Positions 52,229 through 60,366 of a stretch of 64,000 nt of DNA are shown here, one piece after another. The stretch's first letter is position 1. Each line of letters opens with the position of its first letter. Below the pieces are notes generated by a model. That model ran no database searches. It had not been told where the DNA came from and saw only the letters and a program-made list of their open reading frames with translations. Position numbers and translations under genes: made by a program. Origin of the DNA: Proteiniclasticum sp. (lineage in GTDB: Bacteria; Bacillota; Clostridia; Clostridiales; Clostridiaceae); NCBI RefSeq assembly GCF_003514505.1, contig NZ_DOPX01000026.1, positions 186,001-250,000 of the forward strand. Reading direction: 5' to 3'.

Positions 52229-54910
52229 TTAGCCCAGGATTCTGCGCATCACTTTCTTCTTCGCAATACGCACCTTTCTTTTGAGCACATTTTTCACGAT
52301 CAGTGGTTTCAGCTTCGGAAAATCCACCCCAACGGCATCGTAGACTTTCTCCATTTTTATCGCATCGAACTTGCATCTGGTGGAGCATGCACCACAGCCT
52401 ACACAAAGGAACGGATCCACCACAGATATCCCACAGGACAGGCAGCGCATGGTCTCATTCTTGATCTGTTCTGGCGTTAAGATGCCTCTTGGATCACTGA
52501 ACCCGAAAGTCTTAGTCTCTTCTCTTACCGTATATACCCGTTCTCTGCTTACAGTATCATAGCCTCTGAAATCCACAGCATTCTTATCCACGGATACGAA
52601 GACTTTGTTGCTTCGTCCATAGACAAGGCTCTGGCCTCTATGGACAAATCGGTGAATAGAAATGGCTGCCTCTTTGCCATGGGCGATGGCATGGATGGCG
52701 TACTTGGGTCCTGTGGCTGCATCTCCCCCTGCAAAAATGTCCTTGATGCTGGACTGAAGAGTCTGTGGATCCACAGCGATGGTGCCATTTGGATGAATCT
52801 CGATTTCCATACCATTAAACATGTCTCCCCAATGGATCTGTTGTCCTACAGACAGAAGGATGGTATCCGCTTCAACGGTGATGCAGTCCTCTGGATCGAA
52901 CAGCGGACTAAACTTTCCATTGTCATCCAAGGTACGTAAACACCGCATAAACTCAATGGCATAAGCCTTTCCGTTTTCAGTGAGAATGCGTTTGGGACCG
53001 TAGCCATTCATGATGGCAATGCCTTCTTCTAAAGCTTCGTGCACCTCATCCTGTAAAGCAGGCATCGAGTCCCGCTCTTCAAGACAGAACATCTGAACCC
53101 CCTCATGATGGAGTCGGGAGGCCGTTCGGGCCACATCAATGGCTACATTCCCGCCCCCGATGACTACGGTTTTTCCAAGAGGAGCTGCAGGTTCCTTTTG
53201 GGATACTTCTCTTAGGAAATCCACACCTTTAATCACGTTAGGCGCATCCTCTCCATCCAGAGACAGCTTCTTTCCTTTCTGTGCGCCAATGGCCACATAA
53301 AATGCCTGGAAGCCCTTCTCCCGAAGCTCTTTTATGGTGATGTCCTTCCCCACCTCTACGCCGGTGATGAACTCGACGCCCAATGTCTTTAGGATCTCGA
53401 TTTCAGCTTTTATGACATCTTTCTGGAGCCTGAACGCTGGTATACCGTACCGCAGCATCCCGCCCATCTCCTGTTCTTTTTCAAAAACACTCACCTGATA
53501 TCCTTCCACCGCCAGATAATAAGCACAGCTGAGTCCTGATGGACCTCCTCCTAAGACTGCAATCTTCTTATCATAGCTTTTCTTGATCTCCGGGATGAAG
53601 CGCCGGTCATTATGAAGATCCTGCTCTGCAATGAATTTTTTGATGTCATCTATGGCAACAGAAGCATCAAGACCGTTTCTCGTACAGGCATTCTCACAAA
53701 GGGCTGGACAGATGCGGCCGCAGACCGCCGGGAAAGGGTTGTCCTTCTTGATCATGGCAAGAGCTTCCTCAAACCTTCCCTGAGAAGCCAGCTTGATGTA
53801 GCCGGGTATGGAAATATGTGCCGGACAGTCTGTTTTACATGGAGCCGTGCCCGTTTCCAATGTCTCTTTTCTATTGGTACGGTACTCAGGGTTCCATTTG
53901 TCCGGTCCCCACTCTGTATCGCTTGGATACTCCGTGCGAGGGGATACCTTCACCTCATCCTTGACACACAGTTTATGTCCCAGTCTGATGGCATTGGTGG
54001 GACAGACCTCCACACATTCTCCGCAGCCCACACACTTAGTCTCATAGATGGTGCTTATATAGTTGGAGCGCACCATATCGGGATTATTGTACATACTGGC
54101 AGCCCTGAGCGCGTAGCAGCTGCAGCCGCAGCAGTTACAGATGGCATGGGTATGACCGTCTCCTTCCGTATTGGGGATGGAGTGCATAAGGCCGTCCCGC
54201 TCTGCTTTTCGGATGATCTCAAAAGCTTCTTCTTTGGTCACTTCCCGCGCCCGCCCCGTCCGGATGTAGTATTCCGCGGCATCGCCCAGCTGAATGCACA
54301 TATCCTCTTTCAGATGTCCGCACCCCTGATTGAGCTCTTCTCTTGAAGTTCGGCAGGAACAGTCCGATACGGACAGGATCCGTGCTTCATTGATGTACTT
54401 GGATACCTCTTCAGAGGAAGCTCTTCTGGAGGATCCGTCTATGGAGGACTCAATGGGAATCACCCGCATAAGCCCCAGTCCCACGGGGAAATTTCCAGCA
54501 GCAATAGGATTTCTCATGAGACCATAGTCATCGAAGGCTTTCCCGATCTCCGGATACTTGGCTGTATTCTCCTTATTGTTCACGACCATTTCAAAGATTC
54601 CGGGGACCCAGGTTTCATACCAGTAGGTATCCTCCTCCCCTTCCCGTTTCACCGTAGCAACGCCTGCCATGGCCAGCTCCCAAAGAAGCTCCTTGGTGCG
54701 CTCCAGTGGCTTCTTGCACTTTCTGGAGATCTCCTCTGCAGTTAAGTGAACCCGATACTCCAGAGCCAGGGCAACTTCAGCCATTTCTTCTGTGACAATC
54801 TTCTCCAGAAGCTTGAACCTGGGATCTGTTTCGGTGACTCCATTTTTGGAGCCCATTTTTGTCATGGATACTTTATTTACGAATTTCAGTAAATTGATCT
54901 GAGTGGTCAA
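52229..54910 (-). CDS. GltD-like NADPH/FAD iron-sulfur oxidoreductase with N-terminal helix-turn-helix-like domain
   Basis: An 893-residue multi-domain protein. Residues 1-110 look like a winged helix (LTAEEISRKCKKPLERTKEL). A Cys-rich ferredoxin-like region follows (NCCGCSCYALR, then KCVGCGECVEVCPTNA). From about 355 it is the GltD-type half: linker CGRICPALCENACTR, FAD site VLGGGPSGLSCAYYLA, NADPH site VVIGGGNVAIDVARTA and the GGDAATGP motif. It ends with another ferredoxin motif, CLSCG...CVGCGACSTRC. It should pass electrons from NADPH to an unknown acceptor. The start is TTG 54910 with GGGAG upstream; the gene follows the membrane protein gene by 24 bases. Confidence 0.88.
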   Translation of the reverse strand: MTTQINLLKFVNKVSMTKMGSKNGVTETDPRFKLLEKIVTEEMAEVALALEYRVHLTAEEISRKCKKPLERTKELLWELAMAGVATVKREGEEDTYWYETWVPGIFEMVVNNKENTAKYPEIGKAFDDYGLMRNPIAAGNFPVGLGLMRVIPIESSIDGSSRRASSEEVSKYINEARILSVSDCSCRTSREELNQGCGHLKEDMCIQLGDAAEYYIRTGRAREVTKEEAFEIIRKAERDGLMHSIPNTEGDGHTHAICNCCGCSCYALRAASMYNNPDMVRSNYISTIYETKCVGCGECVEVCPTNAIRLGHKLCVKDEVKVSPRTEYPSDTEWGPDKWNPEYRTNRKETLETGTAPCKTDCPAHISIPGYIKLASQGRFEEALAMIKKDNPFPAVCGRICPALCENACTRNGLDASVAIDDIKKFIAEQDLHNDRRFIPEIKKSYDKKIAVLGGGPSGLSCAYYLAVEGYQVSVFEKEQEMGGMLRYGIPAFRLQKDVIKAEIEILKTLGVEFITGVEVGKDITIKELREKGFQAFYVAIGAQKGKKLSLDGEDAPNVIKGVDFLREVSQKEPAAPLGKTVVIGGGNVAIDVARTASRLHHEGVQMFCLEERDSMPALQDEVHEALEEGIAIMNGYGPKRILTENGKAYAIEFMRCLRTLDDNGKFSPLFDPEDCITVEADTILLSVGQQIHWGDMFNGMEIEIHPNGTIAVDPQTLQSSIKDIFAGGDAATGPKYAIHAIAHGKEAAISIHRFVHRGQSLVYGRSNKVFVSVDKNAVDFRGYDTVSRERVYTVREETKTFGFSDPRGILTPEQIKNETMRCLSCGISVVDPFLCVGCGACSTRCKFDAIKMEKVYDAVGVDFPKLKPLIVKNVLKRKVRIAKKKVMRRILG

Positions 54911-54934
54911 TGGATTTCTCTCCCTTCCATCTGT

Positions 54935-55762
54935 CTAGTAGGCATAGTATTTTTCAGAGTATTTCAGAACAGTCTCTTTCTTCCGTGCTTTGGAAAACAC
55001 ATACAGAACATAGATGATATGAAGCGCAAAATTCACGATTCCCCAAATTCTCAGAAAATCCGCACTGAACCAGGCACTGGAATCCATCACCGGCGTGAAG
55101 ATGTCATAAGAAGCACGGATCAGAAGATGAACCGCTAAAGTGTATACTCTTGCCATGAGCCAAAGATCTACGCGTTTTTTAAAGAACATCCAGATCTGAG
55201 GAACAAGAAGGATGCAGAGACTGGAGGCAAAATAGGAAATGTTCTCCCCATACACAAAAGCCGCATTCCAGGTCACATAGAGCAGACACCAGGCAAGAGG
55301 CAGATCCGCAAGAATCTCTGCAAAAGTGTTCTTCCCATCATTCTTACCCACTCTCCAGTGTTTCGTTGGCAAAGGTATTGTCACGCAGAGCATCAGTCCG
55401 CAAGCTGCATTAAAGTAGTACCCTGAAGATACATCCTGAAGCATGGCTTCAATGATGTTCAGCATGAGGATGGCGTAGAGAATCCACATGGGCCACTTCT
55501 CTTTCAGCCTCATAAGGCTTTTCTCATGATGTCCATCGTTGGAAATCCTGATGTAATTGAAAAATACCAGTGGGATCAGAATGCTGATGGTTTTCACCCA
55601 TCGGAACCAGGAGTCGATGTTTAGGAACCAAAGAGGAAAAGAGCACAGGGCAATGATGGAAAACCACTTGTAGAACTGCTGCTTTTCTCTAGAGTATTCC
55701 AGAAAGAGAAACAAAAAGAGCATGTAGAAGACCATGGAAACAAAAATACTTAATAATGGCAT
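54935..55762 (-). CDS. Polytopic membrane protein, first gene of the redox operon
   Basis: 275 residues, about eight helices (MPLLSIFVSMVFYMLFLFLFL at the start, IIALCSFPLWFLNID, AWCLLYVTWNAAFVYGENIS). It may belong to the DUF5692 family, a low-confidence recollection. Its message probably includes the GltD-like gene. GGAGGA sits directly before the ATG and beside the inverted repeat at 55775-55800, so binding there would block this operon. A membrane redox role or sensing partner is plausible, not shown. Confidence 0.7.
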   Translation of the reverse strand: MPLLSIFVSMVFYMLFLFLFLEYSREKQQFYKWFSIIALCSFPLWFLNIDSWFRWVKTISILIPLVFFNYIRISNDGHHEKSLMRLKEKWPMWILYAILMLNIIEAMLQDVSSGYYFNAACGLMLCVTIPLPTKHWRVGKNDGKNTFAEILADLPLAWCLLYVTWNAAFVYGENISYFASSLCILLVPQIWMFFKKRVDLWLMARVYTLAVHLLIRASYDIFTPVMDSSAWFSADFLRIWGIVNFALHIIYVLYVFSKARKKETVLKYSEKYYAY

Positions 55763-55774
55763 GATACTCCTCCT

Positions 55775-55800
55775 TATATTGTTACTGAATTAACAATATA
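55775..55800. promoter_or_regulatory. Perfect inverted repeat in the AraC/redox operon divergent region
   Basis: TATATTGTTA (55775-55784), six-base spacer, TAACAATATA (55791-55800): perfect 10-bp arms. It is 13 bases before the ATG of the membrane protein gene and 112 bases from the AraC start. Symmetry like this suits a dimeric repressor rather than the asymmetric sites of AraC proteins. Confidence 0.75.
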
Positions 55801-55911
55801 AGATTCTATGGATTCCTACAATACATATAGACCGAGTTTACTCAGCCTAATTGTCATATTTTTAACAGTATGCTAAGATGAGCTAAAGTATGGAATGACT
55901 GTGAGGTTCCC

Positions 55912-56856
55912 ATGGATCAGAACTGTAAAGATGTGTTTGAAGTCTACAATCTGCCTTTTGAATGCTATTTCAACGCCAGCATGAATCATGAAGAAACTGC
56001 CCATGATGAGATTGAGTTTGTCTGGCTTTTGGACGGCGAAGCCACCGTATGGTGTGAGGGGAAGGAGTACACTCTTTTGCCGGATACCGTGTTTATTTTT
56101 TATGTGAATCAACGACACGCCATGAGGTCGGAGGGGCCAACCTATTCGGCTTCTTTCCGGTTCAAGAGAAAGTATCTGGAAGATTTGAATCTCTATTTCG
56201 AGCGCCTCCCCTTTCAAAACAGAGTCTTCACCTTTGATGAACTGGCACACAAATATCATGAGGTGCCCCTCATCATGTCTCAGCTCATTCTGCTGATGAA
56301 GTCCGGCGGGTCCACTGTGAATATCCGCTACAAGCTCATGGGATTTTATAATATGTATGTCTTTGACCTGTACTCCGTTCGTCTTCAGCAAAAATATCTC
56401 GACATCAAAAAGAAGAACTATGACGAATATCTTCTCCGATTTCAGAAAATCAGCACGTATATAGAAGAGAATTACCATGAAAAAATCACCTTGGCTGCTT
56501 TAGGAAGCCTTACTGGAATCAGTCCTACAAGACTCTCCCACTTTATCAAGGAAATTCTGGGTATTTCCTTTCAGGAGTATCTCCATAAGATTAGGCTGGA
56601 AAAGGCGATTTTTGCTTTGAAAAATACAGACATGCCAGTGAGAGAGATTGTCAAAGCCTCTGGCTTCAGTGATCAGAAATATCTCAATGCCATCATGAAG
56701 GATCTTTTTCACTTGACCGCCCATCAGTACAGAAAAATCATGAAAGATGAGGTTCATTTTGGGGTGGAGGATTTCAGCTATCCTGATATGATCCATGAGT
56801 TCTCCCATAAGCTCCATAAGATGAAAACTTCTGCTTTTCCGGTTTTGGACGTCTAA
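55912..56856 (+). CDS. AraC-family transcriptional regulator
   Basis: 314 residues: an N-terminal cupin-like sensor (EETAHDEIEFVWLLDGEATV, HAMRSEGPTYSASF) and the C-terminal double helix-turn-helix (LGSLTGISPTRLSHFIKEIL, IRLEKAIFALKNTDMPVREI and SGFSDQKYLNAIMKDLFHLT). GTGAGG precedes the ATG. It is divergent from the membrane-protein/GltD-like operon and is followed by the OYE-family reductase, so both are likely targets. Effector unknown. Confidence 0.9.
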   Translation: MDQNCKDVFEVYNLPFECYFNASMNHEETAHDEIEFVWLLDGEATVWCEGKEYTLLPDTVFIFYVNQRHAMRSEGPTYSASFRFKRKYLEDLNLYFERLPFQNRVFTFDELAHKYHEVPLIMSQLILLMKSGGSTVNIRYKLMGFYNMYVFDLYSVRLQQKYLDIKKKNYDEYLLRFQKISTYIEENYHEKITLAALGSLTGISPTRLSHFIKEILGISFQEYLHKIRLEKAIFALKNTDMPVREIVKASGFSDQKYLNAIMKDLFHLTAHQYRKIMKDEVHFGVEDFSYPDMIHEFSHKLHKMKTSAFPVLDV

Positions 56857-57027
56857 GTGTTCTGCAGCTTCTCTACTGTGCAGAGCTATTGAAGGGGATG
56901 AAATCGCGCCAAAAAAATCAATACAAAACCGGTGATTTTCCGTATACTGATATTATGTAGGATGTCCACAGAACCTTTAACATATCTATGTGGATGAAGA
57001 AAACGCCCCAATGAAAGGATGTTACTT

Positions 57028-58014
57028 ATGAGTTTAATTCTTACTCCCCTCTCCACGCAAAAATTCACCCTGAAGAACAGGCTGGCACTGCCGCCCATGG
57101 CCACTGCCAAAGCAAAGGCTGATGGAGCTATGAGTGATGAGATCCTAAGTTATTATGATGAAAAAACACAAGATCAGAACCTGGGCCTTGTAATCGTGGA
57201 GCACAGCTTCATTTCTGAAGAAGGCCGTGCCAATAAAAATCAGCTTTCCGCCTCCAAGGACCATCATGTGGAGGGTCTTCGGGCTCTTTCGGATCTTCTT
57301 AGAAGAAATGGAGCATTCTCCTGCCTTCAGATCAATCATGCCGGAATGTATGCAAGGCCCAATGACGCATCTGTAGTGCCCTTTGGGGTATCCAATCATC
57401 CGGAGAAGGAAGTGCGGGTGATGACGGAAAAGGACATAAAGAAAGTGATTTCCGATTTCAGTGCTGCTGCCAGAAGAGCCAAAGAAGCCGGGTTTGATGC
57501 AGTGGAAATCCATTCTGCCCATGGATATCTTCTCAATCAGTTCTTCTCTCCCCTGACCAACAAAAGAACCGATCACTATGGCGGATCTCTTGAAAACAGG
57601 AGAAGGATCCACCGGGAAGTGCTGAGGGCTGTCCGCGAGGCTGTTGGAGAATCCTACCCCGTCTTTCTACGGCTTGGGGCTTCTGATTATCAGGAAGGTG
57701 GCACCACCATCTTGGATTCTGTGGAAACCGCGAAGATTCTGGAAGCAGAGGGACTGGATCTTCTGGATGTATCCGGAGGGTTTGCAGGATATACTAATCC
57801 CCATGAAAACACACAAGGCTATTTCCGGGATCTCACAGGAGAGCTGAAAAAGCAAATCCACATCCCTGTACTTCTTACGGGAGGCATCACGGATCTTCAT
57901 GCCGCTGAAAAAATTCTTGTCAATGAGGAGTCCGATCTCATCGGCATCGGCAGAGCCATCTATAAGGATTCTGAGTTCTTAAGAAGAGAGCTGGAACATT
58001 TTAGGAGAGGATGA
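57028..58014 (+). CDS. NADH:flavin oxidoreductase, Old Yellow Enzyme family
   Basis: A 328-residue single-domain OYE (YqjM-like), ATG 57028 after AAAGGATG. Visible are RLALPPMATA, INHAGMYARP, EIHSAHGYLLNQFFSPLTNKR, then HYGGSLENR and VLLTGGITDL, all standard FMN- or active-site segments. It reduces activated C=C bonds of electrophiles with NAD(P)H. Unlike larger OYE-like dienoyl reductases it lacks the C-terminal iron-sulfur/FAD part, which the GltD-like protein of the divergent operon might supply. Confidence 0.93.
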   Translation: MSLILTPLSTQKFTLKNRLALPPMATAKAKADGAMSDEILSYYDEKTQDQNLGLVIVEHSFISEEGRANKNQLSASKDHHVEGLRALSDLLRRNGAFSCLQINHAGMYARPNDASVVPFGVSNHPEKEVRVMTEKDIKKVISDFSAAARRAKEAGFDAVEIHSAHGYLLNQFFSPLTNKRTDHYGGSLENRRRIHREVLRAVREAVGESYPVFLRLGASDYQEGGTTILDSVETAKILEAEGLDLLDVSGGFAGYTNPHENTQGYFRDLTGELKKQIHIPVLLTGGITDLHAAEKILVNEESDLIGIGRAIYKDSEFLRRELEHFRRG

Positions 58015-58015
58015 G

Positions 58016-58582
58016 ATGAGTGCAGGTAAGAACCACTACGATCCGAAAAAGCTTCCTCTAAAAAACGGAGAACTCCTGACCCTCCGAAAACCTGAACAGC
58101 AGGATGCAAAGAGTATCCTCTCCTACCTGAACCAGGTGGGTGGCGAAAGTGACAATCTTCTCTTTGGCGAAGATGAGTTTCCTCTGACTGAGGCACAGGA
58201 GATTTCTTATCTCAAGAGCCTTGAAAGCCAGCCAGGTACTCTGATGCTCCTAGGCCTTTTGGATTCTGAGATTGTTTCCGTGGCACAGATCAGCAGCTTG
58301 CCAAGAAAAAGAATTGCCCATAATGCCGAGATTGCCCTCTCTGTGAAAAAAGCCCACTGGCAGAAAGGTATAGGCCGTCTTGTGATGGAAGAGCTTCTTG
58401 CCTTTGCAAAAAACTCAGGCACCATCCGCACTGTGAGCCTTGGTGTCAAAGCGGACAACGAAACCGCCATTCGTCTTTATGAGAAGCTGGGGTTTGAGAA
58501 GACTGGTGTCCATAAAGACTATTTCCACATACGGGGTGAATACTTCGATGAACTGCTCATGGATCTTCGCATTTCGGAGTAG
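58016..58582 (+). CDS. GNAT-family N-acetyltransferase
   Basis: 188 residues with the acetyl-CoA loop WQKGIGRLVMEELL and the ADNETAIRLYEKLGFEKTG segment, followed by YFHIRGEYFDELLMDL, a pattern shared with RimJ/L- and SpeG-like enzymes. Substrate unknown. Its ATG lies one base after the OYE stop (TGA-G-ATG), so it is translated with that gene. It ends at a strong terminator. Confidence 0.85.
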   Translation: MSAGKNHYDPKKLPLKNGELLTLRKPEQQDAKSILSYLNQVGGESDNLLFGEDEFPLTEAQEISYLKSLESQPGTLMLLGLLDSEIVSVAQISSLPRKRIAHNAEIALSVKKAHWQKGIGRLVMEELLAFAKNSGTIRTVSLGVKADNETAIRLYEKLGFEKTGVHKDYFHIRGEYFDELLMDLRISE

Positions 58583-58610
58583 TGGAAAAAAAGTGCTAAA
58601 TGATTGAAAA

Positions 58611-58650
58611 GAAAGAAGCTTATCCGTCTCACTTGGATAAGCTTCTTTCT
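58611..58650. terminator. Bidirectional terminator (acetyltransferase / deaminase)
   Basis: AAAGAAGCTTATCC pairs perfectly with GGATAAGCTTCTTT across a nine-base loop between two convergent genes. Confidence 0.93.
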
Positions 58651-58694
58651 TATGGTTTATGTTCATTTTCTTATAGTTTGGACAAGAATTGCTG

Positions 58695-59150
58695 CTATTT
58701 TCCAAAGTACTCTCTCAGTATCTCTAAACTCTCTTCCCTTAAAACACCTGCTGTCACCTTAGGCTTATGGTGGGAATGGTGAAAAACAATCTCCGAACAT
58801 TTGGATCCTTCCCCACCTAAGATCTCTTCTAAATCCATATTGCTGGCAGCGTAGTGAAGTTCTCCAAGCTTTGCCCAAACCATGGCTCCACTGCACATGA
58901 AACAGGGTTCGCAGCTAGAATAAAGGGTATATTCAGAAAGGTCCGTGATCCCCGTTTCCTGACAGAACTTGCTGATGAGTCCTGTTTCTCCATGGAGCGT
59001 CGGATTTGTCATGGTGTGGATCTGATTTTCATAGGTGCAGACAATCTCTCCATCTTTCACAAGAACTGCCCCAAAGGGCTCATTTCCGTGCTTCATCGCC
59101 AAAGCGGATAGGTTTATTGCTTCTTTCATAAAGTATTCATGATTTGACAT
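58695..59150 (-). CDS. Nucleoside deaminase (cytidine/deoxycytidylate deaminase fold)
   Basis: 151 residues from ATG 59150 (GAAGGAGACGATATT upstream). The zinc site reads TLHGETGLI (His ligand and catalytic Glu) and SSCEPCFMCSGAMVW (PCxxC). This HGE/PCxxC type matches guanine deaminase- and TadA-like members; the exact base is unclear. It is a single gene downstream of, but separated by a terminator from, the heliorhodopsin gene. The open frame runs on to 59234 without a ribosome site. Confidence 0.9.
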   Translation of the reverse strand: MSNHEYFMKEAINLSALAMKHGNEPFGAVLVKDGEIVCTYENQIHTMTNPTLHGETGLISKFCQETGITDLSEYTLYSSCEPCFMCSGAMVWAKLGELHYAASNMDLEEILGGEGSKCSEIVFHHSHHKPKVTAGVLREESLEILREYFGK

Positions 59151-59342
59151 AATATCGTCTCCTTCGTTTATATCGTTAGGCTTTGATGCCATCTCATCGT
59201 GCAGCAAAATGCTTATGGATATTTTTTTGCCCATAGCATTTTTCTTATCTCTCAGTTTATCCTATCCGGGGGATACTTTGTCCTGATTATTTCTAAAGTT
59301 TATATGAACATTCAGATTCCGCTGATTTTACAGATGCTGGTC

Positions 59343-59382
59343 AAAAAGAACCCTGAAGTTCTAATGCAAACCTCAGGGTTCT
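59343..59382 (-). terminator. Terminator of the heliorhodopsin gene
   Basis: AGAACCCTGAAG (59347-59358) pairs with CCTCAGGGTTCT (59371-59382); on the minus strand the stem is followed by TTTTTGA. It isolates the heliorhodopsin message from the deaminase gene. Confidence 0.88.
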
Positions 59383-59408
59383 ATAAAAGGGGAGATGTGA
59401 TGATTACT

Positions 59409-60200
59409 TTATGGCTGCATGGCTCCGAAGAGAACCAGCCAGGCCAGGATGGATTTTGCCACCAGGCTTAAAATGATATAGACTCTTTCTCCATAGATGT
59501 AATCTTTCCACTTACCGATGCCTTTATACTGAAGCACCATGTTTACCGGGAAGGTATTGAAAGCTACAAAATAGGTTCCGATAATTGCCCATACAAACCA
59601 TGGCACATCGCTGAAGTTACCGGTACCAAACATATAGAGAAGAATGGCGATCCATGGAGCGATACCTGCAATGGATCCCCAGATAAAGGGTCCCCAGATG
59701 ACCTTGTCCTTTTTACGTCCTGCGTTCAGCTGCTCCATGACAAGTCCAAAGAGGTTCATAGATGCATTGACAATAAAGATCAGAACCAGGGAAGCAATGT
59801 CATAAATACCAAAAAGTGTGGAGATCAGAACGATCATGATGGAGGAACTCAAGGAATACTCAAACCATCTGAACTGATTGATGCCTAATTCCAGATCTGT
59901 CCCATACTTCTCATTGAGCTTTTTAGGAAGAGAGATGAGGAAATGAGCCGCAGCGGAAATGAGAAGGAATGAAGCTACAAGGATTCCGAAGGGCAGCTGG
60001 AAAAGTTCTTTGGACTGAAGCTCCAGGCTCATGGTTTCTGTATTGAAAGCCAGGAAGTTCTGCGTGATCACCGGTGAAAACTCTGCGATCTGCTGAATCA
60101 CTGTGGTGGCCAGAAACAGCATCGCCACGCCCTGCACAAAATGAAGCACCCCCATGATCAGGTTAAAATTTCTCAATTTCTTTAAAGTGATGGGTTTCAT
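59409..60200 (-). CDS. Heliorhodopsin
   Basis: 263 residues with seven helices. Family hallmarks are visible: His20 in GVLHFVQG, His86 in SAAAHFLI, the counterion Glu114 in RWFEYSLSSS, Glu156 in NASMNLFGLVMEQ, and the retinal-binding Lys249 in the last helix, SLVAKSILAWLV. These match the helioropsin layout in which the N-terminus is cytosolic. It should bind retinal and act as a light sensor, not a pump. GAGGAGAG precedes the ATG. It is a single-gene unit between terminators at 59343-59382 and 60327-60366. No retinal or carotenoid genes lie in the window. Confidence 0.95.
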   Translation of the reverse strand: MKPITLKKLRNFNLIMGVLHFVQGVAMLFLATTVIQQIAEFSPVITQNFLAFNTETMSLELQSKELFQLPFGILVASFLLISAAAHFLISLPKKLNEKYGTDLELGINQFRWFEYSLSSSIMIVLISTLFGIYDIASLVLIFIVNASMNLFGLVMEQLNAGRKKDKVIWGPFIWGSIAGIAPWIAILLYMFGTGNFSDVPWFVWAIIGTYFVAFNTFPVNMVLQYKGIGKWKDYIYGERVYIILSLVAKSILAWLVLFGAMQP

Positions 60201-60302
60201 AAATTTTCTCTCCTCTCGACTTATTCACATATCGTGTTCATTGATATCATCCTAAACCTAATATTCACATTACGAAATATATTCTGTTGTAATGAACCAC
60301 TA

Positions 60303-60319
60303 AATCACAATGTGTGATT
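60303..60319. promoter_or_regulatory. Inverted repeat upstream of the heliorhodopsin gene
   Basis: AATCACA (60303-60309), three-base spacer, TGTGATT (60313-60319): perfect 7-bp arms, about 100 bases before the heliorhodopsin ATG and just inside the terminator of the upstream gene. A possible regulator site; no clear -35/-10 pair was found in this 126-base leader. Confidence 0.55.
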
Positions 60320-60326
60320 ATTATGA

Positions 60327-60366
60327 GAATACAAAGCCGGCTGAACATACAGCCGGCTTTGTATTC
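60327..60366. terminator. Terminator between the dehydrogenase and heliorhodopsin genes
   Basis: A perfect 17-bp stem: GAATACAAAGCCGGCTG (60327-60343) with its complement at 60350-60366 and a six-base loop. It overlaps the dehydrogenase stop codon. No strong T-run follows, so termination strength is uncertain. Confidence 0.75.

Noticed and set aside
53612..54346. A 244-codon plus-strand ORF inside the large oxidoreductase gene
   Set aside because: Antisense shadow of a well-supported iron-sulfur flavoprotein; no ribosome site and no protein-like motif.
58695..60200. Heliorhodopsin-deaminase operon
   Set aside because: A clear terminator at 59343-59382 and a 258-base gap with its own ribosome site and likely promoter separate the two genes.
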